This document shows, in pieces, positions 24,611 through 32,207 of a DNA stretch of 64,000 nucleotides. Under the pieces are notes generated by a model. It saw nothing but the letters and a program-made list of their open reading frames with translations. It searched no databases and was not told the origin of the DNA. Position 1 is the first letter of the stretch. Every line of letters begins with the position of its first letter. The position numbers and the translations under genes are program-made. Source of the DNA: JBLXBZ01 sp048265185 (GTDB lineage: Bacteria; Pseudomonadota; Alphaproteobacteria; Rhizobiales; Stappiaceae); contig JBLXBZ010000006.1 in the NCBI GenBank assembly GCA_048265185.1, forward strand, positions 62,001-126,000, in the 5' to 3' direction.

Positions 24611-25263
24611 CGTTTTGTCATCATCCCGACGAGGCGACGCTTTTGAGCTATAACGCGGGCTGCCTTGACGAGGCGTTCGCAATCGTTGTGGCGTCTCACT
24701 TCGCCATGTGCGGCGCCTGGGCGGCTGAGCAAGGACCCATGTCTGGCGTCGGTGGGGCCTTATTGGATCAGCTTGAGGAAACGCCGGTCGAGCCGATGAT
24801 GTTTGATCGTTTGATGGTTGAAATCGGCGATCTAGATCTTGCGGACCCGCCCCCGCTCGCCGTTGAGCCGGCTGAGAGCGACTTGCCCGCTCCTTTGGCG
24901 GATTTGATTGGCGGCTCCCTGAAAGATATTCGCTGGAAGTGGGTCGGCCCGGGAATGGAGACCGCTTTGGTTCCATTGTCGCCTGGCGCCAAGGGGACAT
25001 TGCGTTTCTTGCGTATCGCGCCGGGGCGAAAAATGCCGGAACATGGTCACGGCGATCAGGAGCTAACCTTGGTGCTGAGCGGCGCTTACACCGATTGCTT
25101 CGGTGTGTTTGGTCCCGGTTGCGTCGCGGATCTAGATGAAGACGTTGAACATCAGCCGGTGGTCACGTCGAAGGAGCCTTGCGTGTGCGTGGTGGCGACG
25201 CTTGCGCCGACCCGGTTTCGCGGCGTCGTCCCTAGGTTGCTGCAACCCTTGATCGGAATTTAA
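24607..25263 (+). CDS. chrR: ChrR-family zinc anti-sigma factor with cupin domain, altered zinc site
   Basis: Binds and silences the adjacent sigma factor until singlet oxygen or a related stress triggers its loss. The 218-residue protein aligns end to end with ChrR: an N-terminal zinc anti-sigma domain (1-85) and a C-terminal cupin (about 100-205) with metal ligands HGHGDQE and the later EHQP histidine. In the anti-sigma domain His6, His31 and Cys35 are kept, but the fourth ligand of HxxxCxxC is Trp38 (TGG at 24718-24720) instead of Cys. A cysteine at position 4 might compensate. Starts at GTG 24607 overlapping the sigma stop. Confidence 0.9.
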   Translation: MTFCHHPDEATLLSYNAGCLDEAFAIVVASHFAMCGAWAAEQGPMSGVGGALLDQLEETPVEPMMFDRLMVEIGDLDLADPPPLAVEPAESDLPAPLADLIGGSLKDIRWKWVGPGMETALVPLSPGAKGTLRFLRIAPGRKMPEHGHGDQELTLVLSGAYTDCFGVFGPGCVADLDEDVEHQPVVTSKEPCVCVVATLAPTRFRGVVPRLLQPLIGI

Positions 25264-25298
25264 ATCTGAAAATTTGTTCGATGCGCCAGTGAGGAAAT

Positions 25299-26039
25299 AT
25301 GAAAACCATATGGATCATAGGCGCGAGCTCAGGAATTGGCGCTGAATTGGCCCGCCGCTACGGGGCGCAAGGTCATCGGGTGGCGGTGTCTGCGCGTCGG
25401 CTTGAAAAGCTGGAGGAGCTTAGCCAGTCCGCGGACGCGATATTTCCTTTCGCGTTGGATGTGACGAACGCGGACCGTGTTGCCGCAGTCCATGAGGAAA
25501 TCCTGAACCGGTTTCATAAAGTTGACTTGGTGATCGTCGCCTCCGCTGTGTGGAGAGCGGGAACGCTGGAGGAGCTTGGCGCGGACTTTCTGGCCAAGGC
25601 GATGGCGACGAATTATATTGGCGCGGTGAATGTTGTGGCCGCCGTCGCTCCCGCCATGGGCCAAAGGCGGGCGGGCCATATCGCCCTGATCGCCAGCGTG
25701 GCGGGATTTCGTGGCCTGCCAAACGCCTGCGCCTATGGTCCCACCAAGGCGGCGATGATCAATTTGGCTGAAAGCATACGTCCTGAGCTTGAAAGTGCCG
25801 GCGTAGATCTTTCTTTGATTAATCCCGGCTTTGTGGATACGCCAATGACCCGCGCGAACGCCTTTCCCATGCCTTTCATGGTGAGCGCTGAACATGCGGC
25901 CGCGCGGATCATGACGGGATTGGAGAAACGCCGTTATGAAATCGGCTTTCCGCGTCGGTTGCTTTGGGTGATGAAGCTCTTGCGGCTGCTTCCGAATGGT
26001 CTTTTCTTCGCCATTACGCGTGGGATGCGAAAATCTTAA
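25299..26039 (+). CDS. Short-chain dehydrogenase/reductase in the rpoE-chrR operon
   Basis: A 246-residue classical SDR: cofactor loop GASSGIGAELARRYG (residues 8-22), the ALIASVAG strand with catalytic Ser, and YGPTK (Y-x-x-x-K). It starts 36 bp after chrR on the same strand with GTGAGGAAAT before ATG 25299, so it probably belongs to the sigma operon. SDR genes occur in the same setting in other ChrR-controlled clusters. Substrate unknown; a lipid or carbonyl product of oxidative damage is an inference. Confidence 0.88.
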   Translation: MKTIWIIGASSGIGAELARRYGAQGHRVAVSARRLEKLEELSQSADAIFPFALDVTNADRVAAVHEEILNRFHKVDLVIVASAVWRAGTLEELGADFLAKAMATNYIGAVNVVAAVAPAMGQRRAGHIALIASVAGFRGLPNACAYGPTKAAMINLAESIRPELESAGVDLSLINPGFVDTPMTRANAFPMPFMVSAEHAAARIMTGLEKRRYEIGFPRRLLWVMKLLRLLPNGLFFAITRGMRKS

Positions 26040-26040
26040 A

Positions 26041-26520
26041 TCAGCCGCGTGAGCGCGTGAGAGTAACCGTCAATTCGCCAAGCCGCACGCCCCATTTACT
26101 CATTGTCGCGCGATTGATGAGCGAGCCGTCGCTTTGCAGATACATCCTGTCGTGGAGCTTGACCTTCAATTGGCGTGATTTCATTTTGAGAATAAACCTG
26201 TAATGCAGTCGTAATTCGCAAGGGGAGCACGTTCCTGTGATTTCTCCAATGACGCCCGCGCTTGCGCCGCGAATTTCTCTGGCCTCGTTAATGCTGAACA
26301 GCCAATTTCTCTCCTCGCGTTCGCCGTCGCTGAAAACTGTGGTTTCATCAAGTTGGAACTGGCCTGTTTTAGTCCAGCGGCTTTTGAATGATATGGTGAA
26401 TTGAGCGCGTAATTTGCCAAAACGATCCTCAAACAGGCCTGTGCCCGTGACGTCTCCCTTGAAAAAATCGGTGAGGAGAAGGCCGTCCTTTGGGACGCCG
26501 GCTTCATTTGATTGCGTCAT
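26041..26520 (-). CDS. DUF3833 family protein
   Basis: About 159 residues from ATG 26520. It shows the DUF3833 pattern: LTDFFKGDVTGTGLFEDRFG, then a WLFSINE strand, HDRMYLQSDGSLINRATMSK and WGVRLGELTVTLTR at the end (quoted in pieces). This is a small beta-rich domain of unknown function that often travels with DUF1365, an FAD oxidoreductase and fatty-acid modifying genes. It overlaps the end of the DUF1365 gene by 17 bp, and is convergent with the SDR with one base between stops. Confidence 0.82.
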   Translation of the reverse strand: MTQSNEAGVPKDGLLLTDFFKGDVTGTGLFEDRFGKLRAQFTISFKSRWTKTGQFQLDETTVFSDGEREERNWLFSINEAREIRGASAGVIGEITGTCSPCELRLHYRFILKMKSRQLKVKLHDRMYLQSDGSLINRATMSKWGVRLGELTVTLTRSRG

Positions 26521-27370
26521 GTGGATGGTTGCCTCCGGCGTCCGCCAGATCATGGGGGAAATTGCGTTTCGGTGCGTTGGCGATGTGGATTTCCGCCGCA
26601 AAGGCTGGATGAGCTGGACGTGGGCGTAATTTCAATCGCTTGAAGAACAGCTTCAACGCCTCCCAGTGAATGGCGCCGATTATCTTGAGTGTCAGTAGAG
26701 GATGGCGGATCCATGCTTTGATGATGGCGCCGTCGCTCAAGGGAGTGGGCTTGAGAGTGGTGGTGGCGTTCATTATGGCCTGATCGTCGCGTTTGAGTTG
26801 GACGCCTATAAATAGTTTTTCCGCTGACGTGGAAATGGTGAATTGGTACTGTCCCGAAACGTCATTGAAAGGCGATACATACATTTCTTTGGCGCAGGAC
26901 TGGCGTATGACTTCGCCTGGCGCGTCAGCCACCGGCAAGATATAGGTTCGCCGCTGGCCGAATGTATTGCTGACTTCGTAGAGAATGAGCGCTGGCGCGT
27001 CATCTGCGCCGATGCAGAAATAGACTGTCAGCGGGTTGAAAGCGTAGCCAAGAACTCTTGGATAAGCGAGCATGACAATTCGTTTGACGATTGAACCATA
27101 CCCGGCGGCGCGGACAATTTCTAAGCAATGCTCTTCGATTGAAATCCCGTCTTTAACTCCAAAGTCACGATCATGAAAACTGAAGAGATTGAAACGGTTA
27201 TAGGAAAACAGTTTTAGTCTTCCGTTTAAATCGTTCAAGGCGTCGAGGGGGATCAATAGGGAAAAAACGCGATAATGCAGCTTGTGGACGATAGGGCGCA
27301 GCCGTTGGTGACGCACGTGGCCGGAACATAGGCTCGGCGGACCTGTGAGATTGGCGGCGCTTTGAATCAT
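26504..27370 (-). CDS. DUF1365 domain protein
   Basis: A 288-residue DUF1365 protein: LCSGHVRHQRLRPIVHKLHY at the N-terminus, SLLIPLDAL, the HDRDFG segment, YPRVLGYAFNPLTVYFC in the middle and KEMYVSPFNDVSGQYQF (about 165-181). The family has no proven enzymology. It is regularly neighbour to an FAD-dependent oxidoreductase and cyclopropane-fatty-acid synthase-like genes; here it overlaps both its neighbours by a few bases, so the three are one operon. A role in membrane lipid modification is inferred. Confidence 0.85.
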   Translation of the reverse strand: MIQSAANLTGPPSLCSGHVRHQRLRPIVHKLHYRVFSLLIPLDALNDLNGRLKLFSYNRFNLFSFHDRDFGVKDGISIEEHCLEIVRAAGYGSIVKRIVMLAYPRVLGYAFNPLTVYFCIGADDAPALILYEVSNTFGQRRTYILPVADAPGEVIRQSCAKEMYVSPFNDVSGQYQFTISTSAEKLFIGVQLKRDDQAIMNATTTLKPTPLSDGAIIKAWIRHPLLTLKIIGAIHWEALKLFFKRLKLRPRPAHPAFAAEIHIANAPKRNFPHDLADAGGNHPHDAIK

Positions 27371-28707
27371 TCGGCGGCTTCCATCCAGTTGTGGCTTTTT
27401 TCCGTTGGCGCCAGATGTATCCGGCCGGATTCATTGGCCACCTTCCATGGGCGTTTGACGCCGCCAAGCTTTTCGGCGACGGCGAGCCCGCTTTGCAGTC
27501 CGTCTTCATGAAACCCATAGCCGAAATAAGAGCCGCAATACCAGGTGCGGCGCCGCCCCTGAAGAGACCACAGGCTGCGCTGGGCGGTGACGGCGCGCGC
27601 GTCGAATATGGGGTGGGCGTATTCAGTCCGGTAAATCACTTGGCTTTCCGCTATTGCTCGGTGCGGGTTGAGCGTGAGAAAAAGATTGTCGCGAGTCTCC
27701 AGGTTTTGCAGCGTGTTCATCCAGTAGCTGACGCTGACTTTTTGCCGGGGGCCGGAGGTGTCGGAGATGTAGTTCCAAGCTGACCAGAGGTTCTTGCGCT
27801 TGGGCATCCATGCGCTATCCTTGTGCAGGAAAGCCGCATTTTTCTCATAGCGGAAGGCGCTGAGAGTTTGTTGTTCTTGGGCGTCGGGGTCGTCAATCAA
27901 CGTCAGGCTCTGATCTGCGTGAGAGGCCATCACCACGTGATCGTGGTGAAAGCGTTCCCCGTCTTCAAGCACCACCGACACCCCATCCGCGCCGCGGGTC
28001 ACTTTGGCTGCGCCGGCGTTGGTCAGGATGCGGAAATTTCCGCGACGCTCCATAGCGTCGATATACTGCCGGCTGCCGCCTTTGACGGTGCTCCAATGCG
28101 GGCGGTTGAATAATTTTAAAAGCCCGTGATTTTCATAAAAGGATATGAAGCTTCGGGCGGGGAATTCAAGCGTCACATCCGCGGGCGTTGACCAGATCGC
28201 GGCGCCCATTGGCAGAATATGGTCTGAAATGAACGACTGACTATATCCTTGGCCTTTCAAGAAGGCGCCGAGGGAAATATTTACGTCGAGGGTCTCCAGA
28301 TGGAACGGGGCCGTCTTGAAAAAACGCAACACGTCTTTCAGCATGCGCCAATGACTTGGGCGAATGAGATTGCCCGGCTGTCCGAAAAAACCTTTTAATC
28401 CTGAGCCTGAATATTCATAGGCGCCATTGCCGCCGGTGACGGCGAAGGACATGGCCGTTGGATGGCTCGCCACGCCCAGATGGTTTAATAAAGCGGTGAG
28501 ATTGGGGTAGCTCGTCTCATTATATACGATGAACCCGGTGTCGACGGCCACTTCTCCTTCGGATGTGGGTGCCATCACCGTGTTGCTATGTCCTCCTGAA
28601 CGTTTATCTGCTTCATAGATCGTCACGTCATGTGCGTGAGACAGAAGCCATGCGGCGGAGAGACCGGAAATTCCAGAGCCGATAACGGCGATTGACAGAG
28701 GGGCCAT
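27367..28707 (-). CDS. FAD-dependent amine-oxidase-like oxidoreductase
   Basis: A 446-residue flavoprotein. The N-terminal Rossmann motif IAVIGSGISGLSAAWLLS (about 5-22) is followed by the acidic strand end YEADKRSGGHSNTV, as in the protoporphyrinogen/amine oxidase superfamily. SKSP-like substrate-domain features are not diagnostic. It overlaps DUF1365 by four bases and begins that minus-strand operon. Proteins of this type sit in the Rhodobacter RpoE regulon with genes linked to singlet oxygen and unusual fatty acids, so a fatty-acyl desaturase or oxidase role is plausible but unproven. No TGATC-type promoter is visible upstream of it. Confidence 0.85.
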   Translation of the reverse strand: MAPLSIAVIGSGISGLSAAWLLSHAHDVTIYEADKRSGGHSNTVMAPTSEGEVAVDTGFIVYNETSYPNLTALLNHLGVASHPTAMSFAVTGGNGAYEYSGSGLKGFFGQPGNLIRPSHWRMLKDVLRFFKTAPFHLETLDVNISLGAFLKGQGYSQSFISDHILPMGAAIWSTPADVTLEFPARSFISFYENHGLLKLFNRPHWSTVKGGSRQYIDAMERRGNFRILTNAGAAKVTRGADGVSVVLEDGERFHHDHVVMASHADQSLTLIDDPDAQEQQTLSAFRYEKNAAFLHKDSAWMPKRKNLWSAWNYISDTSGPRQKVSVSYWMNTLQNLETRDNLFLTLNPHRAIAESQVIYRTEYAHPIFDARAVTAQRSLWSLQGRRRTWYCGSYFGYGFHEDGLQSGLAVAEKLGGVKRPWKVANESGRIHLAPTEKSHNWMEAAE

Positions 28708-28918
28708 GCTGAGCCTTTTTTGTTCAAATCCAATTTGTTACGAGCATGCTTGCCCGCCGGTTCACTTTCATGTGCGATTTACGGCGAAGAGAGCATGCTG
28801 CGGATTGGACGAATGGCGAAGACTTTGCTAAATCGTCACCATTCGGGCGTCGTTCATGCGCCCGTAGGAAAGTGCTTGCCTGTTGCTCTGACTTTTAATG
28901 GCTGGAAAACCTCTAACG

Positions 28919-29761
28919 ATGACGTCTCAAACACCTGAACCGATTTTGATCGCCGCGCTGTATAAGTTCTGCCCCCTGCCGGATTATCAGGAGCTGCGTG
29001 AGCCTTTGCTTGCTTTCGCCCGAGCCAATGGGGTCAAGGGCAGCCTCTTGCTCGCTGATGAGGGCGTTAACGGCACGATTTCCGGTGACGATGAAGGGAT
29101 CATGGCGGTTTTGGACTGGCTGCGCAAGGACGAGCGGCTTGCGGATCTGGTTTATAAAACCTCAAGAGCGCAGCGCCAGCCGTTCTACCGCATGAAGGTG
29201 CGTCTCAAGACGGAGATTGTCCGCCTTGGGGTTCCCGGCATTGATCCGTTGAAGACCGTGGGAACCTATGTTCCGCCGGAAGAGTGGAACGATTTGATTT
29301 CGGATCCTGACGTCGTGGTGGTCGATACGCGCAATGACTATGAATTCGCTTTTGGGACTTTCGAAGGGGCCATTCAGCCGGAGACCAGAACTTTCCGCCA
29401 ATTTCCCAAATGGGTGAATGAAAGCACGGCTCTGGCCAATAAGCCGAAGGTCGCCATGTTTTGCACCGGGGGAATTCGCTGCGAAAAAGCTACGTCTCTT
29501 TTGCTCGAACAAGGATTTTCAGAAGTTTACCACCTTGAGGGCGGGATATTGAACTATCTGGAAAAAGTGCCGGTTGAAGAAAGCAAATGGCGCGGCGAGT
29601 GCTTTGTCTTTGACGACAGGGTCGCGGTGGATCATGCGCTGGCGCCGACCTGGGGCAAGGACGCGCCCGAAGCTGCGCGGGAGGTTTTGGATCAGAAAAG
29701 CATGATCTCGCCTTATCATGAAGATTTGCGCCAGAAAAAGGATGCGGAGCCGGGAGCTTAA
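28919..29761 (+). CDS. trhO: tRNA uridine(34) hydroxylase TrhO (YceA), rhodanese-type
   Basis: TrhO hydroxylates U34 of certain tRNAs. About 280 residues: an N-terminal acylphosphatase-like part (ALYKFCPL, LLADEGVNGTISG), then the RMKVRLKTEIVRLG linker and a rhodanese domain with active-site Cys in MFCTGGIRCEKATSLL and HLEGGILNYLE. The start at 28919 is chosen over ATG 28898 on family similarity; neither has a strong ribosome-binding site. Past the rhodanese domain the protein has only a short tail with no Cys pairs, unlike E. coli TrhO with its Cys-rich extension. Confidence 0.9.
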   Translation: MTSQTPEPILIAALYKFCPLPDYQELREPLLAFARANGVKGSLLLADEGVNGTISGDDEGIMAVLDWLRKDERLADLVYKTSRAQRQPFYRMKVRLKTEIVRLGVPGIDPLKTVGTYVPPEEWNDLISDPDVVVVDTRNDYEFAFGTFEGAIQPETRTFRQFPKWVNESTALANKPKVAMFCTGGIRCEKATSLLLEQGFSEVYHLEGGILNYLEKVPVEESKWRGECFVFDDRVAVDHALAPTWGKDAPEAAREVLDQKSMISPYHEDLRQKKDAEPGA

Positions 29762-29923
29762 GTTTTGCTGTAAAGGTCAGGCTTTCCAAGCCGGGCGTTG
29801 GGCTTTACACTTCCCTTGCGGCGAAGCTGGACCTTGGGTTCACAGGGCCGGCAGGGGCTTTGGGATAAACAGCTAGAGAGCTGAGGCCGGGCCATAGACG
29901 TTTGCGTTGCGGAGTGGCTGCTT

Positions 29924-30508
29924 ATGCGTGTTTTATTAAAAAGCCTTACGGTTTCATTGGCGCTTGCTTCAAGCTTGCCCGCTTTGGCGGGAGGATATGA
30001 GGTGCGCTCGTGTTATGAGCAGGTGCATGCGCCTGCGGTCTATAAGACGGTGCGTGAACGCGCGCTTCTCGCCCCCTCCCGAGAAAAGGTGTTGCGGATC
30101 GAGCCGCTTTATGAGCTCGTCAAGGAACGTGTGGTGGTGACGCCGGCCCGGCGGGAAATACGCCGGGAAGCGCCCATATATAACGTTGTCCATCGACAGG
30201 TTTTGCGCAGCCCAGCGCAGACTGTTTGGGAGCGTCGTCCGGTTAATGGGCGGATGATCCTGTGCAAGGTGACGCGTCCAGCGGTGTATGAAACCGTCGC
30301 CATGCGGGAGCTGGTGCGTGAGGGGCGGACTATCGAGGTTGTCGTCCCGGCGGTTTATGGCGTGCGCGAACGCACCGTGATGGTGCGCCCGGGGGGACAG
30401 AAAATCGTTCAGATTCCGGCTAAATACGGTTATGTTGACCGGCAGGTTATGGTTCGTCCGGCGCAAGCTGTATGGCGTCCCATTTCTCAAAGAAACGGAT
30501 GCCGCTGA
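29924..30508 (+). CDS. Secreted protein built from Val/Arg/Tyr-rich repeats, function unknown
   Basis: A 194-residue protein with a Sec signal peptide (residues 1-22, cleavage after ALA). The mature part is built of repeated units of the form P-x-Y-x-x-V-x-x-R-x-V/L-x-x-P-A, for example PAVYKTVRERALLAP, PLYELVKERVVVTPA, PIYNVVHRQVLRSPA, PAVYGVRERTVMVRP and PAKYGYVDRQVMVRPA. That regularity suggests stacked beta strands. Two cysteines lie near the ends and one in the middle. The net charge is strongly positive. I do not recognise a named family. It is a single gene in a mixed region. Confidence 0.75.
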   Translation: MRVLLKSLTVSLALASSLPALAGGYEVRSCYEQVHAPAVYKTVRERALLAPSREKVLRIEPLYELVKERVVVTPARREIRREAPIYNVVHRQVLRSPAQTVWERRPVNGRMILCKVTRPAVYETVAMRELVREGRTIEVVVPAVYGVRERTVMVRPGGQKIVQIPAKYGYVDRQVMVRPAQAVWRPISQRNGCR

Positions 30509-30603
30509 TTAAACGCGCAGCGCCGCCGCCTGAAATATCTTCTGAACTATCTTCTGGTGTCGATTTTGTGCCGCGGATTTTATTATGTGGGCGGAGTTTC
30601 TCT

Positions 30604-31494
30604 TTAAGCTCTCGTCTTGAAGCGATATGTGGGGACGCCGGAAACGCCCGCTTGGAAAATAAAGAGACCGCCAGATTTTGGATATTTGGCCATGAGGCCC
30701 ATGTCGCCCTTTGGCTGCAAAGAGGTGACCACTACGCTTGTCAGATCGGGGCCGCAAAAACAGGGCATCGTCGGTTGCGGAACTGGCGTCGTCAATTTTG
30801 AAATCAATTGCCCCTTGGGGGAGAAGACATTAATAACGCCGGCGGAAACGCCCGCTGACCAGTAGTTGCCTTTTGCGTCGACGGCGGCGCCGTCTGGTCG
30901 CCCGTCTTTGGCGCTCAAGTCGGCGAAACGGAGGCGGTCGTCGACGGAGCCTGTCTCCGGATCAAAGCGCCATTTGTCGACCCAGCCTGAATCCCTGCCC
31001 GTGTCGGCGTGATACATTGTTCGCCCATCCGCGCTCCACGCCAAACCGTTGGAGACATAAAGACCTTCGGTGATTGTCGCTACATCCCCCGAAGCATTGA
31101 CGCGGTAAAGCGCGCCAATGGGGGTGCGAGGTTTGCGCTCATCCATAGAGCCGACCCAGAAGGCTCCGTCGGGGCCAACGCGGCCGTCGTTCAGGCGCGT
31201 GCGCGCGACATTTGTCTCGACTTCCGCCAGAAGTTCTGTTTGACCGCTCTGTGGGTCAAAAAGCACGACCTTGTCGCGTAGCGCCACGACGAATCTGTCA
31301 TCGTCGGTGAGACCAAAAGAGCCGACCACGCTTGGAAAACGCCATTGCATGCGCGCGTTTGTCGCCCAGTCCATGGCGTGAATGCTCTTGCCAAGGATGT
31401 CGCACCAAAGGAGACGATTGTTGCGCTCGTCCCATGTTGGGCATTCGCCAAGTTGATGACGAGCGTCGAGAAGGCAAGTGATGCGCGGTGTCAC
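30604..31494 (-). CDS. SMP-30/gluconolactonase family protein
   Basis: About 296 residues of the six-bladed SMP-30 beta-propeller: LGECPTWDERNNRLLWCDI at the start with the first metal-ligand Glu, NDGRVGPDGAFWVGSMD with a conserved Asn, GLYVSNGLAWSADGRTMYHADTG with a second Asn and the ligand Asp. Such enzymes hydrolyse sugar lactones using a divalent metal. GTG 31494, with GGGAG nine bases upstream, is preferred over TTG 31524. Since no 6-phosphogluconolactonase gene lies in the Entner-Doudoroff cluster 3 kb away, this could act on a sugar lactone feeding that route; this is inference. Confidence 0.85.
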   Translation of the reverse strand: MTPRITCLLDARHQLGECPTWDERNNRLLWCDILGKSIHAMDWATNARMQWRFPSVVGSFGLTDDDRFVVALRDKVVLFDPQSGQTELLAEVETNVARTRLNDGRVGPDGAFWVGSMDERKPRTPIGALYRVNASGDVATITEGLYVSNGLAWSADGRTMYHADTGRDSGWVDKWRFDPETGSVDDRLRFADLSAKDGRPDGAAVDAKGNYWSAGVSAGVINVFSPKGQLISKLTTPVPQPTMPCFCGPDLTSVVVTSLQPKGDMGLMAKYPKSGGLFIFQAGVSGVPTYRFKTRA

Positions 31495-31577
31495 AGTGAT
31501 GTTCTCCCATTGTCCGAGCGGCAATTTAATCTATAAGCTGGTTCTGTGAAAGTCTGACGCAAAGGCGCGCACAGATT

Positions 31578-32045
31578 TCATTTGTCCTCAAGCGAAAAGG
31601 CGGTGCGCCGCGCGATGGTGCGAATAGCGAAACTGGACTTCATACGCGAAACGCCGGGAAGCCGCGCCAGATGATCCCGATGGATGCGTTCAAAGTCGCT
31701 GGGATCGGCGGCTGCGATGCGCAGCATATAGTCGGCGTCGCCAGCCATAAGATAACACTCCATGATTTCAGACGAGCGTTCCACGGCTTTTTCAAAAGCG
31801 CTGAGCACCTCATTGGCTTGCGAGATTAGCGAGATTTCGACGAAAATATCCATTCGGCGGGATATTTTCTTTTGGTTCAGAAGCGCTACGTAGCGCTCAA
31901 TCACTCCGCTTTCCTCTAACGCTTTCACCCGTCGCAGGCATGCGGAGGCGGACAGGCCAATTTTTTCGGCGAGCTCCGCATTGGCGATACGGCCGTCGTC
32001 TTGCAAGGTCTTCAAAATGCGTCGGTCTAAACGGTCTAGTTTCAT
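31578..32045 (-). CDS. Lrp/AsnC-family regulator, probably of alanine dehydrogenase
   Basis: The 155-residue protein has the AsnC-type helix-turn-helix (LDRLDRRILKTLQDDGRI, NAELAEKIGLSASACLRRVKALEE) and the C-terminal RAM ligand-binding domain (VEISLI ... YLMAGDADYMLRI). It is divergent from ald, the usual layout for an Lrp-like activator that responds to alanine. A duplicated TTTATTCGAA element lies immediately upstream of its start. Confidence 0.92.
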   Translation of the reverse strand: MKLDRLDRRILKTLQDDGRIANAELAEKIGLSASACLRRVKALEESGVIERYVALLNQKKISRRMDIFVEISLISQANEVLSAFEKAVERSSEIMECYLMAGDADYMLRIAAADPSDFERIHRDHLARLPGVSRMKSSFAIRTIARRTAFSLEDK

Positions 32046-32047
32046 CT

Positions 32048-32090
32048 CTTTATTCGAACATTATGCGGTTTAAATAACTTTATTCGAATA
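32048..32090. promoter_or_regulatory. Duplicated TTTATTCGAA element between the lrp-like gene and ald
   Basis: CTTTATTCGAACA (32048-32060) and CTTTATTCGAATA (32078-32090) repeat at exactly 30 bp, three helical turns, and the second lies within the dyad TTATTCGAATAA. Spacing on one DNA face and the divergent lrp/ald setting fit binding sites for an Lrp-type octamer. Confidence 0.55.
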
Positions 32091-32207
32091 ATATTGCGCC
32101 TTCTCCGCTGCCTCGGTCAATAGCGCAATTTTCTGCGGTCAAGATTGCGATAGGCTACCTCCTCATTCGCCACATAAGGCGAAGTGTCCAGAGCAAGGAG
32201 CAGGAAA

